A stretch of DNA of 64,000 nt, taken from Sorex araneus. Taxonomy: Eukaryota > Chordata > Mammalia > Eulipotyphla > Soricidae. The stretch spans positions 99,993,552 to 100,057,551 of the forward strand of contig NC_073313.1 of the NCBI RefSeq assembly GCF_027595985.1. The letters are read 5' to 3'. The first letter of the stretch is position 1. Each line of letters starts with the position of its first letter. Below are positions 46,596-58,124 of this stretch, in pieces. The notes under the pieces are model-generated. The model was not told where the DNA came from. It did no database searches and saw nothing but the letters and a program-made list of their open reading frames with translations. Position numbers and translations under genes: made by a program.

Positions 46596-47825
46596 TGTTG
46601 GATATCAACCCTAAGTGCTTTAGTCTTTATCAGTGAATTGCCCTTTTCCTCCTCCTAGAGAAGTTTACCATGCCCTTGCTAACATCCTTAATTTAGCCAA
46701 AGTCTATCTTCAACCTTCCCTTTGTGTTGGATATTAACCCCAAGTGCTTTAGGCTCTATCAGTGTATTGTCTCTTTTCCTCCTTCTAGAGGAATTTAAAT
46801 TACCCTTGCTAGCAAGCTAAAAGTTTATCTGTAAAAGTTAGTTTTTACAGTTTATCTGTAATCTTTCCCTTGTATTTTACCTCTCATTGTCACAGTTCCC
46901 CATGTTAAACTCGATTGCTTGTAAAACAAAACTTTCTGGTAATTCTGAACTTGTATTGATACTGCTTTGTATTTGAAGTGCTGTATACTTGTACTTGCTT
47001 TTCTGTTTCCTTTATAGCCTTTTTATACGTTACCATAGAGCAATGTTCTTTGATTAAACACAGAAAGACCATTAATGTTATGCTCCAAATATTTGGGAGT
47101 TCATTGACTCTGAAATATATCTGCTCCTGGGCATAATCACTTGGTCATAACTACTTGACTCAGGCTTCAGTTTCTGTAGTTCCTAACATCCCAAAGGGGA
47201 GGTCCGTGGGACTGGGATGGACCTGGGGTGAGTGGCAAAACTACCCGGCGGCAAAATGAGACATTCTAGAAAGAATAAATGCATGGTTTTCATGCAAACT
47301 GTTACAACCTTAGAGATAGGACCCCCCTGGGGAAGGACTAGCTGAACTGATCTGAGGACTTAGTCTGGGATTTACAGTAAAAGCCTAGTTTGCTCTCAGC
47401 CCAGAGAACTAAGTGTTGGGATCTTTGTCTCTTACTGTGTTTATCCAAACAATTGCTGGTATCGATAACTTATACAATTAGAGGGAAACATAAGAGCAAT
47501 GTAGTTGTCCTGGGACACAGAATGTCTCCTTGAGTTGATCTCCCTAAAAGAATTTACTCTGCCAAATGTTTGTCTATGTAAATGACCAATCACACCGGTC
47601 CTTACCTCGAACCCCCTTCAGATGTTCTATAAGTATGCTAGCAACTCTGCATTAAATGGGTCATTTTCACCATCTGACTGTGGAACCCAGCCTCCCCATC
47701 TCCCCGTCTCTCTGTGTCTCTGCTGGGGAGCCCTGGGGAGGTGGGGAGGCGGCTCAGGGCTACCGAACACACATGTCCAGCAGCAGCAGATCCCCAGGAT
47801 CATTTTCTTTTTTTGTGATTACACA
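46596..47825 (+). mobile_element. Solo ERV LTR (class II-like) nested in the L1
   Basis: Starts TGTTGGATATCA and ends GATTACACA, giving TG...CA termini. It is flanked by GTCTCT at 46590-46595 and 47826-47831 (the match extends to CAGTCTCT if the terminus is shifted by two bases). The interrupted L1 reads correctly when this block is skipped. The first ~129 bp are tandemly duplicated (second unit starts TGTTGGATATTAAC at 46725). No internal viral genes are present, so it is a solo LTR. A 6-bp duplication is typical of ERVK-like elements. Confidence 0.82.
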
Positions 47826-49480
47826 GTCTCTGTGGTGTGAGATGATATCTGATTGATGTTTTGATTTGCATCTCCCTGATAATTACCAATTTAGAGCATT
47901 TTTATGTGCCTTTTGGCCATTTGTATTTCTTTTTGAGAAAACTTCTGTTCATTTCTTCTCCCCATTTTTTATGGGGTTGGGGAAATTTTTCTTGTACAAT
48001 TCTACTAATGTCTTGTACATCATGGGTATTAGCCTCTTATCTAACGGGCACTGGGTAACTATTCTTTCCCATTCTGTGGGGTCTCTATTGTGGTCAGTTT
48101 TATTTTTGAGGTGCAGAAGCTTCTTAGTTTAATGTAGTCCCATTTGTTTATGTTTGTTTCCACTTGCTTTGTCAGTGGTATTTCATCCTTAAAGATGCTT
48201 TTAGCTTCAATATCATGGAGAGTTCTGCCTATATTTTTCTCCATGTACCTTATGGATTCAGGTCTGAAATTGAGGTCTTTAATCCACTTTGATCTAATTT
48301 TTGTGCCCAGCGTTTAGAGGTCAGAGTTCATATTTTACAGGTAGCTGTCCAGTTTTCCCAGCATCACATGTAGAAGAGGCTTTCCTTGTTCCACTTCACA
48401 TTTCTTGATCCTTTATTAAAGATTAAGTGATCATATATTTGAGAGTATGTAACAGAATATTCAACTCTGTTCCATTGGTCTGTGGGTGTGTTTCTAGTCC
48501 AATACCATGCTGCTTTAATTACTACTGCTTTGTAATGCAGTTCAAAGTTGGGAAAGGTGATGCCACCCATCTTCTTTTCCCCAAGGATTGCTTTAGCTAT
48601 TCTTGGGGATTTATTGTTCCATATTAATTTCAGGAGTGCTTTGTCTATTTATTTGAAAAATATCATGGGTATCCTGATAGGGACCGCACTAAATCTGTAT
48701 AGTGCTTTGAGGAGTATTGCCACTTTGATCATGTTAATCCTCTCTATCCATTAGCAGGGGATGTGTCTCTATTTCCTAGTGTCCTCTTTTTTATTTTTGA
48801 AGTAGTGTTTTGTAATTTTCCTCGTGTAGGTCCTTTAGCTCTTTAGTTAAGCTGATTCCGAGGTAGCTGATGTTCCGAGGTACTATTGTGAAGTATTGTT
48901 TTTTAGTATCTTTTTCTTCTCTTTCATTATTTGTATATAGGAAAACCATGGACTTTTGGGTGTTGATTTTTTAGCCTGCCACTTTACTATACAAACCTAT
49001 TGTTTCTAGGAATTTTTTTGCAGAGTCTTTAGGATTTTCTAAATATAGTATCATATCTTCCACAAATAATGATAGCTTGACCTCTTCCTTTCCTACATGT
49101 ATGCCTTTGATACCTTTTATTTGCCTAAATGCTATGGCCAAAACTTCCAATACTATATTGAATAAGAGTGATGAATGTGGGCAAAGTTGTTTTGTCCCTG
49201 ATCTTAGAGGGAAGGCTTTTGGTTTCTCCCCATTGAGAATGATGCTTGCTATGGGTTTGTGGCAGAAGGCTTTGACTATATTGAGGAAAGTTTCTTCAAT
49301 TCCCCATTTTTCTGAGAGTTTTCATCATAAATGGGTGCTGGACCTTGTCAAATGCTTTCTCTGCATCTATTGATATGATCTTATGGTTTTATCTTTTCTT
49401 TTATGGATATGATGTTTATATTGATTGACTTGTAAATGTTAAATCATCCTTGCATCCCCGGGATGAATCCTACTTGGTCA

Positions 49481-49727
49481 CTGTCACTGTCACTGTCATC
49501 CTGTTGCTCAATTTGTTCGAGCGGGCAACAGTAATGTCTGTTATTGTGAGACTTATTGTTACTGTTTTTGGCATATCCAATACTCCATGGGTAGCCTGCC
49601 AGGCTCTACTGTGAGGGCGCAATACTCTCGGTAGATTGCCGGGCTCTCCGAGGGGGGGCGAAGGAATCGAACACGGGGCGGCCGCATGAAAGGTTAATGC
49701 CCTATTGCTGTGCTATCACTTCAGCCC
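49481..49727 (-). mobile_element. Long-type SINE nested in L1 ORF2
   Basis: Starts with repeated CTGTCA units (the element's hexamer tail), then the second domain and tRNA head to TATCACTTCAGCCCC. The 12-bp duplication CCTACTTGGTCA is exact at 49469-49480 and 49728-49739. Confidence 0.93.
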
Positions 49728-51653
49728 CCTACTTGGTCATGGTGTATTATCTTTTTGATGAGTCGTTGGACTCTATTTGCTAGAATTTTGTTGAGGATTT
49801 TTGTGTCTGTGTTCATCAAAGATATCAGCCTGTAATTCTCTTTCTTTGTGGTATCTCTTTCTGCTTTTGGTACAGAGTGATATTTGCTTCCTAGAAACTG
49901 TAAGTGTTCCTGATTCTTCCATTTCCTGCAAAAGCTTAAAAAATATTGGGAGTAAAACCTCTTTAAATATTTGGAAAAATTCACTAGTAAATCCATCTCA
50001 GCCAGAGCTTTTGTTTTGGGGAGAGTTTTTGTTACCGTTTCAATTTCCTTGATGATGATAGGTCTGTTCAGGTACTCTAGGTCTTCTTGGTTCAGCCTCA
50101 GGAGGCTATAGGAATCCAAATATTTATCCATTTCCTCGAGGTTTTCTTGTTTCGTGGAATAAAGATTCTCAAAGAAATCTCTGAGAGTCCTTTAAATTTC
50201 TGTAATTTCTGTTGTGATGTCCCCTTTTCATTTCTGATTCAGTTTATTAGGGTTTTTTCTCTATCTTTCTGTGTGAGTCTTGCTAGAGGTTTATCGATCT
50301 TGCTTATTTTCTCAAAGAACAAGCTCTTGGTATCATTGGCCTTTGGGCTTCCATCTCGTTAATTTCTGCTCTAAGTTTTATTATTTCCTTCCTCCTGCCT
50401 GGGTTGGGCTCATTTTTTTGGCCATTCTCCAGGCTCTTAAACTGTGAGGTTAGGTTACGTATATGGGTTCGCTTTTCCTTCCTGAGTAATACTTGTAGAG
50501 CTATAAACTTTCCTCTTAACACAGCTTTCGTGGTGTCTCAGAAGTTCTGGTAACTCGTTTCTTTATTTTCATTTATTTCCAAGAATCTTTTGATTTCCTC
50601 TTGATTTTCTTTCAAAGTCACTTGTTGTTCAATAGAGAGCTGTTTAATTTCCAGGTGTTTTAATTGATTTTCTGTTTGTGTGTGTGATTCACTTATATTT
50701 TCAGCGCATCATGGCCTGAGAAGATCATTTATACAAACTCTATCTTCTTAATCTTATGGAGGTATGTTCTGTGGCACAGCATGTGGTCTATCTTGGAGAA
50801 TGTCCTGTGCACACTTGAGAAGAATGTGTATTCAGCTTTTTGAGGGGAAAGGTCCTGCATATATCTATTAAAACCCTGTCTTTCAGTTCTTCCCTGTGAT
50901 AAAGTATGCCCTTGCTAAGTTTGTGTCTGGTTGATCTATCGAGAAGTGATAAAGCGGTGTTGAAATCTCCCACTGGTATTGTGTTGCTATCAATGTCTTT
51001 CTTCAAGTCTATGAGTAGTTGTTTTAAGTATTTTGCTTGTCCCTCATTAGGTGCTTATACATGTAGGAGTGTAAGTTCTTCCTTATGTACAGATCCCTTC
51101 ATCAATACAAAATGACCTTCACTGTCTCTTGTGACTTCTTCAGTCAGAAATCAATGTGGTCTGATACCAGAATGGCCACCCCTGCTTTTTTGAGGGAGTT
51201 GTTTGCCTGTATAATTGTTTTCCAGCCTTTGACTTTGAATCTGTGTTTGCTCTGACTGTTCAGATATATTTCTTGCAGGCAGCAGAATGTTGGGTTCAAT
51301 TTTTTGATCCATTTTGCCACTCTGTGTCTTAATTGGTGCTTTCAGCTGAGAGAGATTATTGTTCTGGATATTTGTTCCACCTTTCTGTCAACATTTGGTG
51401 CATTTGAGGGGCTTGTTTTGTCTTAAAGTAGCCCATTTAGTTGTTCTTGTAACCATGGTTTTGAGTCTATGAAGTTCCTGAGTTGGTGTTTGCCTGTGAA
51501 ACTGTGTGCTGTTACTTCTGATATGAATGAAAGTCTAGCAGGGTAATGTAATTTTGATTTTGGTGAGGTGTTTATTTCATTGAGTTTTGTTTCACTATGT
51601 CGCACCACTGTCTTCAGGTCCTGAGGGTTTCATCAGATAAATTGTCTGTAAAT

Positions 51654-51821
51654 TATTTTTTTTTTTGGTTTTTGGGTCACATCTGGCGATGCACAGGGGT
51701 TACTCCTGGCTCATACACTCAGCAATTACTCCTGGCCATGCTCATGGGATGCTGGGAATCAAATCTGGGTTGACCAAGTGCAAGGCAAACACCCTACTTT
51801 CTGTGCTATCACTCTAGCCCC
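51654..51821 (-). mobile_element. Short SINE nested in L1 ORF1
   Basis: Poly-T, then TTTTTGGGTCACATCTGGCG, ending CTATCACTCTAGCCCC. The duplication CTGTAAAT lies at 51646-51653 and 51826-51833, with a few extra bases on the right. It separates the ORF1 C-terminal block from the rest. Confidence 0.88.
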
Positions 51822-51898
51822 TCGGCTGTAAATCTTAAGGACGCTCTTTTATAGGCAATTTCTTTCTTTGATCTTGCTTTGATCTTGGATATGTCTTG

Positions 51899-51899
<1 letters not shown>

Positions 51900-51945
<46 letters not shown>
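51900..51945. repeat. (TA)n microsatellite within L1 ORF1
   Basis: About 22 uninterrupted TA units within the ORF1 RRM-coding stretch. The flanking ORF1 sequence resumes on each side. Confidence 0.92.
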
Positions 51946-51951
<6 letters not shown>

Positions 51952-52407
51952 CTTCTAGCTGGTACTCTTTGGGCCTCCTGAATCTGGTCACTTGTGCTCT
52001 TCAGGTCTGGGTATGTCTTAGCAATGATATCTTTGACAGTTTCTTCTTCGTCAGGGTTTTCTTCCTGTCCCTCTGGGATTCCAATGATTCTTATGCTATT
52101 CCTCTTGGTTTCATCTTGATTTTCTCTTGACATCTGTTGGTCATTTTGAAACTCTTTTATATTTTCTGCTGTTGTTAGAGATTCTCTGCACTTCATCTTG
52201 GAGCTTGTTGATTCTGTTCTCAGCAGCTGTTACTCTGCTGCTGAGGCTTTCCACTGAGTTTTTCACTTCACCTACTAGGTTTTTCAGATCTGTCATTTCT
52301 GTTTGTAATTTTGTTTGCATTTTTCACATTTCTGCTCTCAAATCCTCTTGTATCATATCGGCGGGGCATTACATTGTTTCTTTTAGCTCCCTAAACATCC
52401 TCAGCAT

Positions 52408-52470
52408 TTAATATATATAATATATTAAATTTAATATATTTAATATACTTAATATAGTATATAATACATC
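52408..52470. repeat. AT-rich imperfect repeat (TTAATATA units)
   Basis: Repeated TTTAATATA-type units lie in the ORF1 N-terminal region of the L1. Confidence 0.75.
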
Positions 52471-53303
52471 CTAAACAACCCTCTAAATTCCTTGTTTGAG
52501 AGGTTGTCTAGCACTTCATCACTGGTTGGGTCTTCTGGGGTAGATTTTTCACTAAGTTTGGTGGACTTCTGCATTGCTTTAGCATTGTGATATGTGCGGT
52601 TTAGACTTTCATGCACACTGCTACTATTGTGCTTTTGTTGAATATTAATTGAACTGGGGCTAAAGAATTATTGGCCTAATGTGCTTTTGGTGATCGGGCT
52701 GTCCTAGTGAAAGTTCCACCTAGGAAGATAATTTATGGTTCTTATGGGATATGGGGATATGGATATGGAGGGGGCGAGTAACTCGCTGCCGCATTAGCAG
52801 CCACGAATCAGGACACCACATCCAATGAGTCTGTACGTGGATAGGGGGAGATTAAGCAAGTTCTTGAATGTTGGCTGCTATTGGCATGGCCTACCTGGAT
52901 TCCCAACCCTCAGAGTTCTGGGCCTACAAACCACTCTGTCTGAGCCCAGCCATGTGGCTCCAGATGCCACCAGTAACTGGCTTATTACACCGTATACATT
53001 TCAGGACTATAGCTTCTTTAAAATGGAGAAAGCTGCAACCTCTAATTCCCACCACCTTTAGTACTAGCTCTAACTTCAAAGAGGGAAGGTAATTTCAGAG
53101 CGGGATGAGATACAGAAGTATTTTTAATTTTAGAAAAGTAAAAAATGTTATTACATGTTTCTTATTTGGTGCTGGTTAAGCAGTTTCTAAAAATAGGCTG
53201 CTGTTCAGCAAGAATTCAGGTTAACAGGAGAATTCCAAACCAAATACAGTGCTCAGCATTTTTAGAAGTCATTCCTCAATAAGTTATCAAGAATTACTCT
53301 TTT

Positions 53304-53591
53304 GGACTGAGCACAGCGGCCACTCAACACCTTTATTGCAAACCACAACAGCTAATTAGAGAGAGAAAACAGAAGGGAATGCCTTGCCACAGTGGCAGGG
53401 TGGGGTGGGGGGGAGATGGGATTGGGGAGGGTGGGAGGGACGCTGGGTTTACGGGTGGTGGAGAATGGGCACTGGTGAAGGGATGGGTTCCCAAACTTTG
53501 TATGAGGGAAGTATAAGCACAAAAGTGTATAAATCTGTAACTGTACCCTCACGGTGATTCTCTAATTAAAAATAAATAAATTAAAAAAAAA
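53304..53591 (+). mobile_element. Young, strongly truncated L1 3' UTR
   Basis: 288 bp of sense 3' UTR. The 15-bp duplication AAGAATTACTCTTTT is exact at 53289-53303 and 53592-53606. It differs from 45267-45550 at only a few positions. Confidence 0.95.
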
Positions 53592-53809
53592 AAGAATTAC
53601 TCTTTTGAAAAATAAGAATTTTCTAACACTTTTCAGTATCTAAAAATTTGCAATATGTCACTTTTGAGACCATTACTGATCTATTGTGTTGTATCTGTTA
53701 CACATAATAGCAATACTGCAAAGAATGGGTAAGTCATCATTTGAGGGTTAGCATGACTATTATGTATTATTTTTAATTTTATTTTATTGTTTTTTTGCAG
53801 TTTAATCTT

Positions 53810-54370
53810 TTTTTAATATTTATTTTATCACCATGTGGAAAGTTACAAAGTTTTCAGGTTTATGTCTCAGTTATACAATATTCAAACACCATCCCTTCAC
53901 CAGTGCCTATATTCCACCACCAAAATCCCCAGTATACCCCCCGCCCCCGCCCCCTCAATTGTATAACTGATGAATTTCACTTCATTTTCTCTTTACCTTG
54001 ATTATGTTCCATATTGCAAAACAAAACTCACTATTGTTGTGGGAGTTTCCCCCCAAGAAAGACAGCCCTACTAAGGAAGCATTTGATAACTGGTTTTCCA
54101 TTAAAAGATTATATGTTTTCAGTTTTTAGAAAAGGTCGTGCGGCCACGTTAGCAGCTGCGCGGTTCGGATGTGTTCCAGTCCCACAACCTGGAGCCGTGT
54201 TAGTTGCTGCTCAGTGTCGCCAGGGCTCCATCTGGAGAAGGTGTACCAGCTGTACCTCCTCCATCTGGATCCCTTGTGTTGCTGGCCCGGTTTCGAGTCC
54301 GGAGCATTTCTCCAGCTGCGTTGCTCACCAGACTGCCTGGCCTCTTCTCTGTTGAATGTGGTAAGCCTAT
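53810..54370 (-). mobile_element. Composite L1-tailed retroposon, copy 2
   Basis: Antisense tail (ATCACCATGTGGAAAGTTAC...) and shared body (TCTCTTTACCTTGATTATGTTCC, GGAGTTTCCCCCCAAGAAAG, CATTTGATAACTGGTTTTCC). The 5' part (54130-54360) is a GC-richer segment unlike those of the other copies. Confidence 0.5.
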
Positions 54371-54860
54371 TTATGTTTTAAAACTTAAGTTGACTAATAT
54401 AAAAACCTCCAAAATAAGCTTACTTAAGGTATGATATATTAAAGCAATGGAAATTATTCAGTGTTAGAAATAAATTAGTTTTAAGTTCATGAAAAAACAT
54501 GCAAGATTTTAAATGCATATTATAAGCAAAAGAAACTGATTTGAAAAGGCTTCATTTTATCTGATTCCAATATTTGACATTCTTTAAAAATGCAAATCTA
54601 TGGAGAAAATTTTAAAAATTATGGTTTCCATAGTTTAGAGAAGCAGCAAAAATACTTGAAATGATGTAGTGATAGATACATGCCTTTATGTTTTTATTTA
54701 AGCCCATAGAATATATAATACTAAGAGTGACATCTAAAGTAAACTACAAACTGTGTTATTATGATATGTCAATACAGATTCATTAATTATGAAAGTTAAA
54801 TTGTAACAGAAGATTTTACGTATAGAACTGAGCTTACATGGTGGGAAAGGAAATTGGGAT
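54371..54860. other. Intergenic AT-rich sequence
   Basis: No gene or clear repeat is visible. Confidence 0.4.
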
Positions 54861-54917
54861 GGGCCTTGTAAATGTGAAGTGGAGCAAGGAAAGCCTCCTT
54901 AACAAATGGTGCTGGCA

Positions 54918-56049
54918 TGTGTAAAAATAAAAATAAAAAGAAAGGGTGCGCGGACGACGAGGCAGGTGAAGGAACGGAACGGAGCCAAGATGGTTGGTCT
55001 CACCGCAGTTTATTCCAATCTTCCCTCTATACACTCTCCTCTGGAACTCTCCTCCCGCTTCTTTCTCCCCCATCCTACTTCATTCTCTCTCTCTCGATCT
55101 GTGGATCTGGCCCCCGTGGATCTGGCCCCCGATGGATCTGGCCCCTGTGGATCTGGCCCCCAACCCACTCTTACAGCCTAGTTAAATCTCCACAGCATTG
55201 AGGGGGTTGGGGCATACATATAGGTGTGGTTAGCAATAGGGTAAGGTTCTTTTCCCTCAGGGGATGCTTCTCCTAGGACTTAATTCTCTTTCAGCAGGAG
55301 GATCCACCCAAGGGCAGAGTCCCATGAATGTGTTTCTCTTCTCCTCAGCCAGCAAACATATAAGAATTCATAATATTAATCATTTTGTATGGACACAATA
55401 AGAGATGCATTAAAGCTTATAGAATTGCTCTCCTGGGGCCATCTCAATCTCAGACTACAGTGCTCAGGACAGATCAGTCTTTCCTATCCCTGGCAGGGTC
55501 CTAGTCTCATAATTACTATTGGATCATGACAGCATTTGTCTATGATCAGGCTCTTAACTTATAGTTAAGAATTAGGCAATTTGGCCAGGCCCATCTCGAT
55601 GCCAGGGTAGCACATAACTCACCGCTTGCCCTGGATCCTTCCCATCCCACGTCGGGGACACTACTTTGGGGTGCTAGGAACTGAGGGCAGCTGAGGCTTA
55701 AGTGGAGAAAGCAGATGCCCGGGAGGGAATAATATTTGAGGCCAATTAAGTCCCAAGTTACAAAAACATAATATTGTCTTCTTGTGTCTATACAAAAAAG
55801 ACATAGCTTTAAAGTAAATTATTCAAAAGGCATAAAGAGGAGAGAAAGGCAATGTTATAATATTCAGTGTCCTAGGAAGTTCTGACCTTACCAATTAACA
55901 GTCAGATTAAGGGAAGAGCAGATATACTGGTGAAATGGTTACAGATAAACAAAGGAATGGGAGTGACTCAGGAGCACTTTGATGGGTGTGACTGATAAAC
56001 CTAAGCTCCTAGTGGCAAGGGGAGCAGGACAAACCAATGATATCCAACA
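54918..56049 (-). mobile_element. Solo ERV LTR (class II-like), minus strand
   Basis: On the minus strand it starts TGTTGGATATCATTGG and ends TTTTTACACA. The 6-bp duplication CTGGCA is exact at 54912-54917 and 56050-56055, and L1 ORF2 is continuous when the block is removed. The polyadenylation signal AATAAA (minus strand) lies at 55009-55014. The ends resemble those of the LTR at 46596-47825 (same TGTTGGATATCA start and T-rich ACACA end), although the middles differ. No internal genes are present. Confidence 0.88.
55099..55164. repeat. GATCTGGCCCC minisatellite inside the LTR
   Basis: Four or five units of about 15-17 bp built on GTGGATCTGGCCCCC, located between the LTR's polyadenylation region and its upstream part. 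Confidence 0.88.
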
Positions 56050-57534
56050 CTGGCATAACTGGACAACCACATGCAAAAGACTGGGCTTAGACCTTGACCT
56101 GACAACAAGCACAAAACTCAGATAAAAATGGATTAAAGACCTCAACATCAGACCAGAATCCATAAGGTACATTGAAGACAAGGTCGGTAAAACCCTCCAC
56201 GATATTGAAGCTAAAGGTATCTTCAGAGAAGACACGCAACTGATCAACCGAATGGAAACAGAGATAAAGAAATGGGACTATATTAAACTAAGAAGCTTCT
56301 GCACCACAAAAGATACAGTGACTAGAATACAAAGACAATCTACAGAATGGGAAAGGATATTCACCCAATACCCATCTAATAAGGGGTTGATATCAAGGGT
56401 ATATAAGGCACTGGTTGAACTCTACAAGAAGAAAACATCCAACCCCATCAGAAAATGGGGCGAAGAAATGAACAGAAACTTTCTCAAGGAAGAAATATGA
56501 ATGGCCAAAAGTTACATGAAAAAATGCTCTTCATCACTAATCATCAAAAAGATGCAGATCAATACAACTATGAGACACCACCTCACACCACAGAGACTGG
56601 CACACATCCAAAACACAAAAGCAACCGCTGTTGGCATGGATGTGGGGAGAAAGTGACCCTTATACACTACTGGTGGGAATGGCGACCTGTTCAGGCCTTT
56701 TGGTAAACAATATGGATGCTTCTCTAAAAATTAGAAACTGAGCTCCCATTTGATCCAGCAATACCATTTCTGAGAATATATCCCAGAGAAACAAAAAAGT
56801 ATGGTCGAAATGACATCTGCATGTACCTGTTTATCGCAGCACTGTTTACAATAGCCAGAAACTGGAAAAAACCCGAGTGCCCAAGAACAGATGACTGGCT
56901 AAAGAAACTTTGGTACACCTATACAATGGAATACTATGCTGCTGTTAGAAAAGATGAAGTCATGAACTTTGCGTATAAGTGAATCAACATGGAAAGTATT
57001 ATGCTAAGTGAAATGAGTCAGAAATAGAAACAGACATAGAAAGATTACGCTCATCTGTCGAATATGAAATAATAGAATTGGGGACTAACACCCAAGAATA
57101 GTAGAAATAAGTACCAGGAGGTTTGCTCCATGGCTTGGAAGCTGGCTTCACATCCTGGGCAAAAGGGCAGCTCAGATAGAGAAGGGAACACCAAGTAAAA
57201 TGTGGTTGGAGGACCCGCTTGGGAAGGGAGATGCGTGCTGAAAGTAGACTATAGGTTGAACACGATGGCCACTCAATGCCCCTATTGCAAACCTCAACAA
57301 ACAAAAGGAGAGAGAGAACAAAACAGAATGCCCTGCCACAGAAGCTGTGTGAGGGTGGATGGGATTGAGGGATGGGGGTATACCGGGATCATCGGTGGTG
57401 GAGAATGGGCACTGGTGGAGGGATGGGTTCTCGAACATTGTATGATGGAGACACAAGCACGGAAATGTGTAAATCTGTAACTGTACCCTTACTGTGATTC
57501 ACTAATAAAAAAATAAACCAAAAAAAATGGGTAT

Positions 57535-57665
57535 TGTGATACTGGTGGAGAGAAGTAGGCTCTCTGGTGATGGGTGTCCTGTTATAATGATGTATACATG
57601 AAAAGTGTGATTAGCAGTATTGTAAAACTCTGTACCTCAATACAAACAAAAAACTGATAATACAC
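57535..57665 (+). mobile_element. Decayed retroelement 3' end
   Basis: ATACTGGTGGAGAGAAGTAGG...GATTAGCAGTATTGTAAAACTC...CTCAATACAAAC, related to the segments at 30.24 and 60.9 kb. Confidence 0.45.
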
Positions 57666-57754
57666 TGAGAGATGCTGATAATGGGGGAAGTCATGCACAC
57701 TTTTGTTGTATCCTTTCAGTTTCTAAATAAGCCTAAAACTGTTTTAAAGAATAA

Positions 57755-57905
57755 AACAGGGAGACAGTACAGTTATTAATGGGTTTACTTTGAATGCAGC
57801 CAATCTTGGTTATATCTCTAGTACTCCATATGGTCCCCTGGATCCCTAAGCACAGAGCCAGGAATAAGCCCTGAGCACCTCAACCATGCCCACTCTGAAA
57901 AGTTA
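57755..57905 (+). mobile_element. Degenerate SINE
   Basis: GGGAGACAGTACAGTTATTAATG head, CTAGTACTCCATATGGTCCCC, GAGCACCTCAACCATGCCC. Confidence 0.65.
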
Positions 57906-57942
57906 AATCCTAAAATATGTTTTAAAAATATAAATATAGCAC

Positions 57943-58112
57943 TGTATTTTGGAGTTGCCACACCTGATGGTACTCAGGGCTTGCTCCTGCCTCTGTGCTC
58001 AGAGTTCATGCCTTCCAGTGCCCAGGAAACCTCATGTTGTTCCAGGGATCAAATCAATGTAGGCTGCATGCAAGAGAAGTGCTTTACTAGCAATATTATC
58101 TCTCTGGCCCCT
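57943..58112 (-). mobile_element. Degenerate SINE
   Basis: GAGTTGCCACACCTGATGG start, GGATCAAATCAATGTAGGC, ending TATCTCTCTGGCCCC. Confidence 0.65.
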
Positions 58113-58124
58113 AAACATAGCAAT

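Larger units (their letters stand above)
45688..53090 (-). mobile_element. Nearly full-length decayed L1, minus strand
   Basis: Read on the minus strand, this runs from a 5' UTR (~53.09-52.62 kb), through ORF1 (~52.6-51.4 kb, with the IRIIGIPEGQEE block of the RRM-like domain and a YPARLSFISE C-terminal block), and on to ORF2 (~51.3-46.15 kb). The endonuclease block GDFNTALSLLDRSTR is near 50.95 kb, RGKFIAL near 50.5 kb, RDTTKKENYRLISLMN near 49.8 kb, GGITFPNFELHYKA near 48.55 kb, and the TMEYYA C-terminus near 46.2 kb. The 3' UTR lies at 46.15-45.69 kb. It is interrupted by a 1230-bp LTR, two SINEs and a TA repeat. Multiple stops and frameshifts make it non-functional. Outer edges are approximate. 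Confidence 0.85.
54861..57530 (+). mobile_element. 5'-truncated L1 split by an LTR
   Basis: ORF2 sequence starts about 54868 (AATGTGAAGTGGAGCAAGG), is interrupted at 54918-56049, and continues at 56050 through the KWDYIKLRSFC, KGLISRVY and WGEEMNRNF-like blocks and the TMEYYAAVR C-terminus. It ends with the complete 3' UTR at ~57520. Several stops and indels are present (for example near 56497 and 56655). Confidence 0.85.

Noticed and set aside
49721..50131. A 136-residue reverse-transcriptase-like frame
   Set aside because: A decayed fragment of the minus-strand L1 ORF2, not an independent gene.
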